From Heterobilharzia americana (taxonomy: Eukaryota; Platyhelminthes; Trematoda; Strigeidida; Schistosomatidae), in NCBI GenBank assembly GCA_944470555.2, contig OX104132.1, positions 10,735,755-10,799,754 on the forward strand: DNA of 64,000 nucleotides. Reading direction: 5' to 3'. Positions within the stretch are counted from its first letter, which is position 1. Each line of letters begins with the position of its first letter. Shown here piece after piece: positions 12,018-23,649 of the stretch. Position numbers and translations under genes: made by a program. Below the pieces are notes generated by a model. It worked only from the letters and a program-made list of their open reading frames with translations. It was not told the origin of the DNA and searched no databases.

Positions 12018-12414
12018 AAATAAATATGGTAATTGGAGAGATTTGTCAATTTTTACAAATTTCTATTGTTTACTGTTTACCTTTGATGGCTTATATCTAC
12101 ATGAAATGGGGGTATGTGTTTATTGTAATACTTGATTAAGCACTTTTTTTTCAACTCTCCCTTTCTTCTAGGATCTCAATTTCTACATTTTACCAAATTA
12201 ATTTGATTGGTAAAATGAAGAGTCAGCAAAAACTGATCCTCTAATACAACTTCTTGACATCTAGAAAACTTTTTATTTCTTGAAGAATTAAATAAACCTG
12301 AAGTTTCCAACCGATAAAGAAAAACTGTACCTGACTTTCTTTCCCTCCTGTAAAAAGAAATACTACTTGACTATTTGACATATCATTTATCTGAACTAAA
12401 ATGGAGTTACAGTG

Positions 12415-13320
12415 CATAATCGTTCAAAATTGTTAAATACTAAACTTGATCAAGGAACAGAAGTAGTTCTTCTGGATAAATGTGACAACATAAGCAAAAG
12501 GAATGAAATCCCAAATGATCAAGCGATGTTTAAATGACTGGTGACTGTTCTGCAACCTTTACACAAACATCCAGTAAGGCATGGTGTAACAGACATATTT
12601 GAATCTATGGACAAAATTAAAGATGGTACCATCATGAATAAAATTATGATATCATAGGATGTAATATCTCTCTCTATTCAGTGATGTTCTTTTTATGGAC
12701 GTGGTTTACTATATATGTGAACAGTTGAAAAGGTTTATAAATGTTGGACTTCCTATAGATATCCTGAAAGAATTATTTCTCAAATGCACTATTCATGTTA
12801 ACTTCAAATATTAATAGCGATCTATGCCGACGTTTGCTTGAACAGTCTACCAAACGATTTTCTTTTTAATGTTCATATATAGATGATACATCCATCCCGC
12901 AACATGAACAGACCAAAGATACTTAGCATATTCAGTGCAGGACATACAGGTCGATAAAGAGACATTTTCTGAAGAAAAGTATATGGATGGGACAATACAC
13001 ACATTTTCTGAACGTTTCCCTCCTTCAGTTCAAACAAAATTTGATAAAGATTCTAGGTAACAGTATAAAGGGTTTATGTTCGAAAGATGAAGTTAAGGTG
13101 GAACTGGTGATCTTACACAACATACTACTCAAAAATATTTATCTTGACAAATTCATGAACATATTGTTACAAAAGCAGCATGGAAAGATCTTAACGTTCA
13201 AGCAAGACTTTTCTGAAGAGAATTTCACTATTAAGCTATTCAGCGAAATCTTAGTATTGTTGACACGGAATTATACAATATGGACATATAACTGTATGAC
13301 TTGAAGAAATTGTCGAAAAG
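12415..13320 (+). mobile_element. Penelope-like element, RT remnant
   Basis: Degenerate Penelope-type RT: a stretch equivalent to HPVRHGVTDIFESMDKIKDG, then a DVISLF motif-A region, FINVGLPIDILKELFLKC and a conserved block near YIDDTS. A terminal ORF at 12987-13304 contains QFKQNLIKILGNSIKGLC, the RT-to-endonuclease connector of these elements. Many stops. Confidence 0.75.
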
Positions 13321-13924
13321 AATATTTTTCTTATTCATTCAAATGGGTTTTAAATCTCAAATAAGTCGTATTCTTTTCAGAGTTTGGAAATTATGAAATT
13401 ACAGTGTTAAATCCTTCTACACTAGTCATCAGATGAATAATCTTTCTATGTATTCCTTATGCGACATTCAAAATTGTCTTCAATGAAAATCTTCATGTTT
13501 CTAGTTTTCTAAACAAACTTGACTTGACATTAATGTGTCCCATGAATTGATATTTATTCGTCAGTGTAAATATACTTTGGAATATATATTACTTTATAGT
13601 TAGTATATACCTTTGTGAACTTGGATCAAAGAATCACGACATTGAAGGCAATAAAACAGTAGGTTTTGTAGGATTATATGAATCCATAATATTTTATTCT
13701 CTTCCTTCCAGAGATACAAAAAAATATTTCGAAATTCCCTTTGAGTCATAAGAGAATAATGACCTCATTGAACAATTTTTCTTGCAAAAGACGTGGCCAT
13801 CAAGCCCAAGTGACCTCATGGATAACACTTTGCGATGCAGACTGTGATAATGAGCACTGGAAGGTAAATCAATTTTAAGATTTGAGGAGATTGACTGATT
13901 TCAAATAGATGTTCATTACGGATT

Positions 13925-14070
13925 GATATTAATTGGGTTTGATTTCTAGCAATTTCATATGTGCACAATGCTCAGGAGTCGTATACTATGACGAAACAGA
14001 TGTCCAGAGCTACTAGGCTTTCAAAGGTTTTTCAAATCATAATAATTCACGATGAAGACTAAATTGATAC
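13925..14070 (+). mobile_element. S2 hammerhead SINE, degraded 3' part
   Basis: CAGGAGTCGTATACTATGAC then GAAACAGATGTCCAGAGC at 13970-14016 keeps the layout of the ribozyme, but the core CUGA is CUCA. Confidence 0.6.
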
Positions 14071-14154
14071 TTGCTAAGTGCTTGAAGATACATCAAGCGA
14101 AACTTATTCACTGATGAAAATGATATTGGTTATGATAATTTACTTGGCCATGTT

Positions 14155-14370
14155 TAGCAGAGAAATCTACCCTGATACGCATTTCTTCCTATCTAGGACT
14201 CGTCATCTGGATGTAACTGCATCCTAGTGAGCGATACTGTCCCCCTGAGACTGGAACCATGCACCCAAATAGGACGGAAGGCGCGTCAAGCTGGATTTTC
14301 TGTACAGGAGCCTATATACCAACAGAGGTCAGACAATTTGATTCGGTAAACAACGAAAGATTATAAGTAT
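14155..14370 (-). mobile_element. S1 SINE, highly degraded
   Basis: Ribozyme-like text in minus orientation at 14165-14222 (GACGAGTCCTAGATAGGAAG); the rest resembles the S1 body (AGGAGCCTATATACCAACAG at 14318). Confidence 0.55.
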
Positions 14371-14558
14371 ATTAACACATAGTTAGCTAGCGTATTCCAT
14401 ACTTACTTTAGGTGGCTTAAAAGATCTTGAAAAGAGTAGCTAGAATTCACCTAATTAAGCATCTCAGCAGAACATATGACTTCATACAAACAATTTTTTG
14501 AAGTACACTTATCTAAATGTGTCAGTCCAGGGTAACCTAAAGAAGTAGGGGTAAAAAC

Positions 14559-14559
<1 letters not shown>

Positions 14560-14595
<36 letters not shown>
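14560..14595. repeat. (TTA)n microsatellite
   Basis: Twelve units, no LINE body attached. Confidence 0.95.
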
Positions 14596-14597
<2 letters not shown>

Positions 14598-14689
14598 ACT
14601 GTTGATGTGATTACGAGTGGTAATCTTACACAAGGTATTACTGAGATAAAAACTTGTCATTGTATACAAACTTTAGGTTAAAAAATTAC

Positions 14690-14830
14690 TTATAATACGT
14701 TAATACTGGGGGATGATTGAAGGTGAAATGAAAATCTGTACCACTACAGGATTCAAACAGGCGACCACTTAATTTTCAGGTCGGTGGTCTACCAGTTGAG
14801 CTGCGAGACCCGACTATTGACTAGATGTAT
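14690..14830 (-). mobile_element. S4 tRNA-like SINE
   Basis: Minus strand GGGTCTCGCAGCTCAACTGG (A-box region) and GTTTGAATCCTG (B-box), then GTACAGATTTTCATTTCACC. A tRNA-derived promoter, not a tRNA: the cloverleaf is not completed. Confidence 0.6.
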
Positions 14831-15161
14831 ATTTCCCTTCAGTCACCAAGTGATTGTTTTACCTGACTATCATAGGAATTCATGACAAGTTACTATTGCT
14901 TTCTTGCATTCAGACTACTAGCTATTCAGTCAGGACTTCTCATCCAGTCGAAATCTATCTGAATTCAAAGGAGGAGCATCATATTGATTATCGAATGTAA
15001 GTGAAGTTGATACATATTCTTAAAACATGAATAACAGCTGAATTTTCCTGTCTTTAGATACAGATGGTTTAAGTTTCATTTATCTTAAAATAATTCTACG
15101 TTTCAAACAGTTGACAACGAAAATTTTTTGCTTCATCAATCAACAACATTTTGTTTAAAAA

Positions 15162-15645
15162 ACCTCGCCTGTTTAACTAGTACGCTAGTTACTAGCCGGT
15201 CCTAAAGCCGGGTAAACAGGGAAGTTTGGGCGTAGGGCTAGCAACCCTAACCCGTAAAACAAATCTAACCGCTAAGGAAACTTCAAAGTATAAACATAAT
15301 ATGAAAAATAAAAACAAATTTATTCCTCGCTGGAATCGGAGAGGCAAAATGATGCCAGTTGGTGAAAGCCTTCAGGAAGCCAATTGGCCAATGTGTCTTC
15401 TCTCGATGAAAATGAAAGTAAACATGGGGACATGGAATGTCCGAGTGGAACCCAGATGGTAAACGACGAGTTAGGTGTCCGAGGCGAAGGTGACATGGAG
15501 GAGATGGTGTCAGGAAGAAATGTGATCTTCTGGGCAGTCGTGGAGACAGGTTGAAAAGATTGCAGAGAAGAGAGTGCAATGGAGGTGTGCTACTGAAACT
15601 CTATATTCCACTAGGAACTTTAGGGACAAATAACAAAATAATATA
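15162..15645 (+). mobile_element. LINE family A, internally deleted short derivative (5' leader joined to 3' end)
   Basis: Starts with the family's 5' leader (CCTCGCCTGTTTAACTAG at 15164), continues to the first residues of the endonuclease (MGTWNVR, 15424-15444) and then jumps directly to the element's last coding block, equivalent to VEWNPDGKRRV, and the 3' terminus. Only about 480 bp remain, lacking nearly all of EN and RT. Confidence 0.85.
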
Positions 15646-15689
15646 ATGTTTTAAAAATACTCTTTACGAATATATTTATAATAAACTAA

Positions 15690-16035
15690 TACTATTCGGG
15701 ACTTGTCAGCAGGATGTACCTGACTTCCAGTGAGTGATATGGTTATCGTGACCCGGTGGTCTAATGGATGACGCTCTGGCGTTTGAAGCAATCGGTCACT
15801 AATTCAAGTCCCTCTGGGGATAACATCACTCACTGAGAGGTACGTACATTCAGCTGACTAGTCCTAAGCAGGACGAAATGCTTGTGATACTGTATTCCAC
15901 TACTATCCACTATCCATCACTACTAATTAGTAATTCAAACACAGGCAATATTGAGACATCCGCACAGGAGCCCATATTCAAATAGAAAGGTATCATTTCG
16001 TTCTAATCAATGACGAGATAATATGAGCAACAACA
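15690..16035 (+). mobile_element. S1 hammerhead SINE
   Basis: An inverted ribozyme scrap (15690-15740) precedes a plus copy: A-box (CGGTGGTCTAATGGATGACG), B-box-like text, a ribozyme at 15850-15903 (CAGCTGACTAGTCCTAAGCAG, then GACGAAAT) and the body to GGAGCCCATATTCAAATAG. CUGACUAG departs from CUGANGA. Confidence 0.7.
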
Positions 16036-16364
16036 TTAACTTCCTTATTGCTTAAGATTTTCGAATCGTTCACAGCGTGTACATAGATTACAGATAGGTG
16101 AAAACATGGTAGGGTTAATAAACGATCGAAGGATTAGGCAATGTAAGTACTACGAAATAAAATGAAAATATCTTTCCATATGATAAAATTATTGGGAAGA
16201 TTAAATGAATAGAGTAACACCCAAAAACTATTAAATTTAAAGAAATGATACTGATTATGGCAGTATAAGAGTGAAACGATTAGTCGAACAGAGGGAGAAG
16301 CCGGATGAATAAAGTGAAACAAAACGAACTAAGACCAAATTAAGGCCAAGGCAGAAACAAAGAC

Positions 16365-16895
16365 TGTATATGTTAGTTGGTTGGAGGCAATCGGCTGGAA
16401 GCCCTGCTTGACCTAGGTTTAGTGCTTTTAAGGACTCATCAGCAAGACTTGGTTGCCACATTGCAAATATGATCGATAGAATTTAGTCTGCACTCACGAC
16501 TAGACAACATTAAATTTATTGCACTCCCCTGATTAATCAATACATGTAAGTCAGTCCTACAGGAGGTCAGTCGCGGCCAGAATAGCTCAGTGGTGAAGTC
16601 GCTGACTACAACACTGGGTGATGTGGGTTCGAATCTCAGGTGGGACATCAGTCCCATCTAGGTTGCAGATGCGCCTTGCTGACAAGTGCCAAAAAGCACG
16701 AAACCGAGATCAAGCAGAGCTTCCTGCCGATTGCCTCCAAACAACTAACATCTACTAATGTGCACCGTGATGCTGAGCTTCCTAGTTTGGTTGCCACGTT
16801 GCAAATCTGATGGATAGAATTCAGTCTGTACTCACGACTAGACAACATGAAATTGGTTGCACTCCCCTGACCAATCAATACAAAGATCAGACAGG
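16365..16895. mobile_element. S3 hammerhead SINE: minus fragment plus a tandem plus copy
   Basis: 16365-16443 is a minus piece with CUGAUGAG; from 16444 the plus copy runs tail, promoter (AATAGCTCAGTGGTGAAGTC, B-box GGGTTCGAATCTC at 16580-16636), ribozyme (16672-16720, CUGACAAG, so G8 to A) and a second tail (16790-16890). The tail text appears on both sides of one promoter, so the unit (about 345 bp) repeats head to tail. Confidence 0.75.
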
Positions 16896-17619
16896 ATTCA
16901 GTTCATGGATAGTCAAGGCTTCTCCTAATTTTTAGAAGTTGAAGACGGGGAAAACGTAAAATGTTCAAGCAAATTTGATAGGTAATCTTAAAATTATTCA
17001 TTGGGTTGATTGAATAGTTGGAATTGATTCAATGTTCAAGGATAGAACTTTTAATGCATTTTCTTTCACCTTGAAATATTTTCCTCTTTTATGTGTTGAA
17101 AGCCATTGTTTGTATTGGTCAATGTACCCTGCTTTTTAAGTTGCTGATAGCTAATAGCAGAATTCAGAATATACAACAATCTATTCGATGGTACTGTTCA
17201 AACTCAGATCTAGATTCAACCAAAATAACATTAGATTGAAACACTAGGCGAATCAAGACATCTTACCCACCAGCTTATTTGTCAACGAAGATAAATCACT
17301 TTCGTTTAGTGAAATAAAAAAAAAACTGAAAATTATAAATATTACCATGATAGTGTTTTAAATGGAATGAAAAAGATTGTGAATAATTTGATTAGTTACA
17401 CTTTAATCCATTACTAGATGTATTTCAGGAGACAATTTAATCCGAGGTTATTTTACTGTATTAATTTGTAAAGGATTTCTTCAAACTAATTATTGCTTCA
17501 TGCATTATCGCTGGCCTTCGTTATTTAAAGCTGATTAGATATATAGACGTCCAGTCCGTAGTTGTTATGCGTCTCCCAGGAGTCTGATTTAAGCAGTATG
17601 ACAGTAAGTCTTAATGTCT
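16896..17619. other. AT-rich sequence, nothing recognised
   Basis: No ORF of interest, no known repeat, no splice-flanked exon seen. Confidence 0.45.
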
Positions 17620-18165
17620 ATCATTTTATTTTTTTTTCCTTGGCTTCCTAGTGGAATATAAGGCTTCAGTAGCACGCTTCCATTGTACTCTGTTCCCTGC
17701 AGTCTTTTCAACCTGAAACAACGACTGAACAGCATGATTCCGCGCCAGTTCCTGCAAAGACTTAGGTCTCCCTTCTTTGGAAGTACCTTTGCTTCTTTCC
17801 TTCCTTCCAAACCTTCTGCAGTAGTGGTGTGAGCATATCCACCGATATTTCTACGTCTGTTTTCAGTGCTTGTGGTGGAATTCCATCTGGTCCTCCAGCT
17901 TTCCCGAATTTCAGCAACTTTATGGCGTTCAGGACTTCTACTGTGGTTGGAGGACCTGTGTTCACTTGTAGTTCTGCCGTTGCTGGTGGTATTTGTGGAC
18001 GAGTTGCAGGTTGTGGTCGATTCAAGAGTTTTCCGAATTGGTCAACCCATCGTATCCTTTGTTTCTCCTCTTCGGTGGTAACAAAGTTTCCTTCACTATC
18101 TTTCATTGGTTTCATCTGCTTTGATCTCTTCCCAAATAGTATTTTCGTTATTTGATATAGAGTTG
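17620..18165 (-). mobile_element. LINE family A, internally deleted copy (EN-RT linker fused to 3' end)
   Basis: Minus strand encodes the linker before the RT (MKPMKDSEGNFVTTEEEKQR; GKAGGPDGIPPQALKTDVEI) and the first RT motif (KKGDLSLCRNWRGIMLFS), then jumps to the family's final residues and tail. The neighbouring copy at 18170-18680 is in opposite orientation, so the two lie head to head with almost no DNA between them. Confidence 0.85.
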
Positions 18166-18169
18166 TCAG

Positions 18170-18634
18170 GTACCTCCCGTGATGGTTGAGGAACTTGACG
18201 CGTCAAGAAAAGCACTTCAAACAAACTACAGACATTCATCAACAGCTGCCACCTATGCTTACTTCATACTGAAGGTCAGATGAGATGGCCAGAAAGCATA
18301 GGCGACAAGGAACTCTAGCTAACTGGCTGGTATCGAACCAACCAAGAACTCATCGGCCAACAGATATGCAAGAGAAGAAAGTGGAGATGAATTGGATTGG
18401 ACATACACTGGGGAAACTATTCGGGGACAACACGCGCCAGGCCCCGAGTGTAAGCTAAATGGGAAACGACGAGTTGGGTGTCCGAGGTAAGGGTGACATG
18501 GAGGAGGTCGTGTGAGGAAGAAATGATAGCTTGTGGACAGTAGTGGATCCTGGTTGAAAAAAACTGGAGTGAAGAGAGTGAAATGAAGACGTGCTACTGA
18601 AGCCCTGTGTTCCACTTGGAACCCAAAGGAAAAC

Positions 18635-18677
<43 letters not shown>

Positions 18678-18680
18678 CGT
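18170..18680 (+). mobile_element. LINE family A, 3' fragment
   Basis: Starts in the conserved block around the 'ETWRVTK' equivalent and runs to the standard tail and a 42-bp (AAT)n at 18636-18678. Many frameshifts. The AAT tail directly abuts the Penelope fragment starting at about 18680. Confidence 0.85.
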
Positions 18681-19570
18681 ATCAGTACATCAGATACGAT
18701 AGTTGAAGATACAAAATTACTGGCCAAAACAGTTATGGAAAATGGATATCCTTTGAAGTTTATAAACTGTTTTATAGGTCAGGTAGCACCGAAGCCAACT
18801 CTATAAACGGTTCCTATGAAAAGAACCCATATCACTCTACTATACAGAAGGGAGTTGGATAGCATAATTTTGAGACATAAGCAGCCAAACTTATCATTTT
18901 AGAAAATACAAAGCACATGCTTTACCAAAAACGTAAACATTCCATCAAAGATTACGTGACATCCCATTGTGTTGACCAATTTTAAATGTATGTGTGGTCA
19001 TACATACATACAAGGAGGAGTAATCAAGCCATATACGGTAGAGGATGAGAGAATATGTACCTAAATGGTTTCAAAAACAAATGGAGTATTGTAACTTTGA
19101 TAAACGCAGTTGGGAGACAATCTTTTTCATTTATAGCTAAACATAATATAGGAACAGTTCAAACAGCTTTCAAAGTTTCATATAAAAACAATCACTAAAG
19201 TATACTAAGATTTGTGGAAGTCATAGTCATAAACATATTGAAATCACCTTTAAGTGTACAAAAACAATTTGTTCTTACACTTCACCTACCTTGCTTAGTA
19301 AACTCTATTTTGTTACCAAGATTAGGATCAACTATGACATTTCCTGTTTGTTCTCATCTATCTTAATTTTAATCACCTATTATCTTAATTGTTATATTTG
19401 TTCTTCTACACTTCAGATTAATATAAATTGACTTGACAAGTAAATGTATCATCAGATTGTTCAGAATGTATTGCACAAATACATTACATTTTTGAAGTAA
19501 ACTTCGTCTTCTAGTTAGGCTACCGAAATTCATGAAAGGGACTAAATGTTTCAAATAAAGATTCTTCTGA
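18681..19570 (+). mobile_element. Penelope-like element, 3' part
   Basis: Nucleotide and conceptual similarity to the element at 55441-56339: the block VMENGYPLKFINCF at 18732-18773, then the degraded GIY-YIG part and the shared end text (CTTCACCTACCTTGCTTAGTAA; here 19280-19301). No intact frame. Confidence 0.75.
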
Positions 19571-19659
19571 ACTTTTCAAAGTGTATCACACCTTCTTCAG
19601 TAGAATATTTGAATTTTCTGTTAACATTAAAATATGTATCATTGTTTGTTTGTTTTTAT

Positions 19660-19805
19660 ATGATACCATCGTTGATTGGACTGAATTGATCAGTCTCTGT
19701 TGTCAAATAGGCTCCTATACAGATGCCTCGACATTGCCTGTCTTTTAACCATGTATAGTAATGATGAGCAGTGGTTACCAGTGGAATCCAGGATGCACAT
19801 TTCGT
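19660..19805 (-). mobile_element. S1 hammerhead SINE fragment (minus arm of a head-to-head pair)
   Basis: Minus-oriented S1 body and ribozyme 3' half up to about 19805, joined directly to the inverted plus copy at 19806, giving a roughly 70-bp-arm palindrome around 19798. Confidence 0.75.
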
Positions 19806-20150
19806 CCCATTTGGATTCCACTTCCAGCCACTGTCCATCATTACTATACATAGTTAAAAGACAGGCAATATCCTAATAGAGACGGATCAATTAGGTCCAA
19901 TCAACGACGGTGTAATATTAGCAATAACACTAAAACTATACCCGTCGCACAAGAAGTGGCTATCGTGGCTCGTTGGTGTAGTGGATAACGCATTGGCGTT
20001 TGAAGTAATCGCTCTCGAGTTGAAATCCCGGTGGGAACAACATCACTCGATGGGAAGCAGGTACATCCAGCTAATCAGTGAGTCCCAAATAAGACGAAAT
20101 GTGCATCCTAGATTCCACTGCTAGCCGCAATCCATCATTAATATACTACT
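19806..20150 (+). mobile_element. S1 hammerhead SINE, full unit
   Basis: Starts at the ribozyme 3' half (GATTCCACTTCCAGCC), then body, promoter (CGTTGGTGTAGTGGATAACG and B-box GAGTTGAAATCCC) and a ribozyme at 20031-20085 with core CUAAUCAGUGAG, a mutated form of the insertion subfamily. Confidence 0.8.
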
Positions 20151-20520
20151 TATATCCATTCTGATCAATAGCGTCCACAACACTAGAAGAGAGTAAAGCT
20201 TACCATATTCCATGATGATATCATAACAGTATATCTTTTGAAAATAAACAAGTACAGGAAACAATAATTACATATTCTATAACATATACACATTCTGAAT
20301 GGACTACATTTTTTATTGACACGTAACAAATAGTGTTTTACACAAATACATTACACGATTCAGATAATGTCATCTTATTGTTTTGTTAAATGATAATACA
20401 AAACGTGAACATGTAATGACTAATCATGATTATTCAACTTAAACAACAAACCATCTAATCAATGACCTGTATACGCTAAATATTTGATGTCCTATTTGAC
20501 TATATATTTTAATTAACAAT

Positions 20521-20690
20521 AGATCGTGGCTAGCAGTAGAATCCAGGATGCTCATTTCATTCTATTTGGGATTCATCATTAATATAATTAGAACACTGCC
20601 AATATAGAGGCATCCAGACAGGAGCCAATATGCCAATACAGACCAATCAATTCAATCCAATCAACAGCGGTATCATATATAAAAACAATT
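20521..20690. mobile_element. S1 SINE fragments, inverted
   Basis: 20521-20577 is a minus ribozyme scrap; 20578-20690 is the plus-oriented body (AATATAGAGGCATCC, GGAGCCAATATGCCAATAC). Confidence 0.65.
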
Positions 20691-21584
20691 ATACTATAAG
20701 TAGTATATGTTAAAAGGACACTGTGTAAATGGAAAGTGTACAATATTTGATGAGTATTCTACAAGATTTCAATAATAAATATTCTTTTCTTCGTCTCCGT
20801 CTTGTCGTTTCCTACACTAATGATTTACGATTAATAGTTAGGACAGAAAGTGATCAGAATCATCTAATTTACAAGCCTGTAGAAAAAAAAACAAGAATAG
20901 ACTAAGAATGCATGACATTTTCAGTTATTGACTTAAGACTGATTAGAGTTCATTAGTCTGGTTGTCATTAGATGCATTACTAATAATGATATTCATTACG
21001 TTTTACTATAGGCAACAATAATACTTTATTTCTTAAGTTTACAACGAACTTATTCATTTCAAGTTGATATTCATTGTGGACTAAAATAGCTGTTTAATCC
21101 TAATACTGGATATTGTTTTACATACACTAGGATTTCTGTAAAATAATAGCACTCCATAGTAACATCCGTTTCATACTCCTATGAAATACTACTGATTATT
21201 TTATATATAAGTATTATTTTTTGTTTAATTTGTATGACAAGTAATCATTGAACTTGGATGAAATGTAAGATATTTTTCCGTTGTCATTATTAGGTGGTAA
21301 AGTTAACTACTTATCTGATATCATCTAATTTTCCCATGGGTAAAATATTACAGTTTCAATCTATGGTTTGAATAAACTATTGAAAATTTAACACGATTAG
21401 ATACTTTAACTGTAACTTCGTTGAGTTATAAGGCCTAATCATTTGAAAAAATATCTATGAACAAATACATATACTTCATTTACATCTAAAAGTCACCTAT
21501 ACTTAATAGTGGATTGAATCTAGAGTGTTACAAACATTGTTCACAACTAAATTCCTATGCAAAAATTAAAGGTATACACATTCC
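20691..21584. other. AT-rich sequence, nothing recognised
   Basis: No coding or repeat signal seen before the Penelope fragment at 21585. Confidence 0.45.
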
Positions 21585-22400
21585 TCAAAGGTATATCCAG
21601 TTTATAATGTTTATCGGATTAAAGATAATATAAGTGTAAAATTTGGGCACTGTGGTCGAGTGTAATTCCATTTTAGTATGTTTATTAGAAATATCACACA
21701 GTGAAACAGTAGCATTTACTGCATAATGTTTCGGACACAATTTATTGTCCATATTCATATCACATAACTCCACAACTCCTCTGTGATGACAAGGGTAGTA
21801 GAAGTCTTCATATATCTGGGATAGGTGCAGCATCATTACCATTGCATGTGTTTGGTGTTGATTCGATGAACAAAGATTCAGTCGGTTATCAACCTCTCCC
21901 TCACTCCACTCAACTAAGTTAGTTTTCAACACTGTCACTCTTTCCCACCCTACTGTGTGATTGTGTGTCATTGCATGCAGAGCTATAGCCGAGTTTTTCT
22001 CTAGATTTCTTATCTTATTAGGATCTACTGATCGACCCTGGTCGACTGCTTTGACCTTTGTACTTGACCTCACAATCATTGCAAGGAATCTGGTAAACCA
22101 GATTATTTTGCTTACTTGCATCGATAGGATCTTTTAACCTACAAAGCTTGTTTCTAAGTGAGTTTGTTGGTCTGAATGCCACTTTAATCGCAGCTAGTCT
22201 TATTGAGAATTCTTCGTAGTGCTTCTGAGGTGCCTTCCTTGTATGGTAACACAACAGAGGCTTTGAATTCTCTCTTAACCCTGTCACTGTTATTACCACT
22301 AGTAGTGGGATTATTATTAATAACATCTGTATTACTACTACTACAACTGCTAATATTTTCCTTTCGATTTCTTATGAATTTATTTATAAATTTTGGTGGG
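21585..22400 (-). mobile_element. Penelope-like element, GIY-YIG endonuclease end (minus arm)
   Basis: Minus strand encodes the connector FRPTNSLRNKLCRLKDPID, the endonuclease core NNLVYQIPCNDCEVKYKGQS (GIY-YIG equivalent VYQ...YKG, with Ile replaced by Lys) and the C-terminal KNSAIALHAMTHNHTVGWE block. It is one arm of a head-to-head pair with 22407-23310. Confidence 0.85.
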
Positions 22401-22406
22401 TAATTA

Positions 22407-23310
22407 TTGAGACGTAGAGTATTCTTGATGTGTCTAATTTCTTCTCTCAGATTTTCCGATCTACGAGTAAGCTTTTTCGCTCTATCACCTAAGCATTTAA
22501 CTAGGCCTACTTTAACTGAAATGGGGTGGGGGGATTCGAAATCGACAGGGGATCTAATACGCCGGATGAAGCCATTTCTAAGTGAGTCAATGTGGTTTAA
22601 TTTAATGCCCAGAACTAATAATTCCAGTAGAATGTATGGTGCTATTAAGATTCATAAGCCAGGTTATCCCATCAGGCCTATAGTAGATTTTAGAAACACT
22701 CCGACTTACAAGTTGTCTAAATATTTAGCAATGGTGTTAGGTCCAATAAGAAATCACTCAAAGTCTCGACTTACCAACTCTTATGACTTAAAGCATAGGT
22801 TAGACGACATGCACTTAGACGACAGTGAAAAAATAGTTTTGACATAACTAGCCTTTACACAAACATACCGATTGACATGGCTCTCGAGGCATTTCGAAAT
22901 GGGCTTAAAGATGACAAAGAACTTATGCAGCGAACTAAGCTGCCGATCGAGGAAATCATACTAGGAGTACGATTGTGCCTAACATCTACAGTTTTTAAGT
23001 GACAGTTTTGAAAACTAACTTAGTTGAGTGGAGTGAGGGAGAGGTTGATAACCGACTGAATCTTTGTTCATCGAATCAACACCAAACACATGCAATGGAA
23101 ATGATGCTGCACCTATCCCAGATATATGGAGACTTCTACTACACTTGTCATCACAGATAAGGAGAGAAAACTAGGAATATATAAAGACTGTCTCGAAGTT
23201 GTGCAGTTACCTGATATGAATATGGACAATAAATTGTGTCCGAAACATTATGCAGTAAATGCTACTGTTTCACTGTGTGATATTTCTAATAAACCAACTA
23301 AGACGGATTA
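22407..23310 (+). mobile_element. Penelope-like element, internally deleted plus arm (RT start joined to endonuclease end)
   Basis: Plus strand encodes the RT N-terminal part (MYGAIKIHKPGYPIRPIVDF and TYKLSKYLAMVLGPI) and, after a frameshift, SLYTNIPIDMALEAF. At 23000-23006 it jumps straight to the element's end (TVLKTNLVEWSEGEVDNRLN, then MNMDNKLCPKHYAVNATVSL), losing RT motif C and the GIY-YIG core. Confidence 0.85.
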
Positions 23311-23649
23311 AAGATACATTGCATAAAGTGTATTTTTACTTGCGTAATCCCGGTGTAGTATATTAGAGCAAATAATAAAATAAACGAATATTTTGTATTA
23401 TTCCTCAACGTTTCGATCTTTCTAGGATGATCCTTTTTCAAGAGTGTGAATCTGACATTAAGTTTTCAGGTTAGTATTCAACTTTTAGTACAGAAAGTGA
23501 TGACCTTTACAATCATCCATTAACAGTGATATGGAGTAAAGATCAACGTAATACAGGTGAGTGAATAAGCAAAACGGTCAGGGAGGCTTTATTCAGTTGT
23601 GGAACAAAAATAGAGTGGGGAAAGTTTTTTTAGTTCGTCTATGAAAAAT

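Noticed and set aside
15130..15660. Target-site duplication around the short LINE A derivative (GTTTAAAAAA versus GTTTTAAAAA)
   Set aside because: Low-complexity A/T match with a mismatch; could be chance.
16580..16640. Possible tRNA gene (A-box GCTCAGTGGTGAAG, B-box GGGTTCGAATCTC)
   Set aside because: No complete cloverleaf or acceptor pairing; the same block recurs as the promoter of the S3 SINE.
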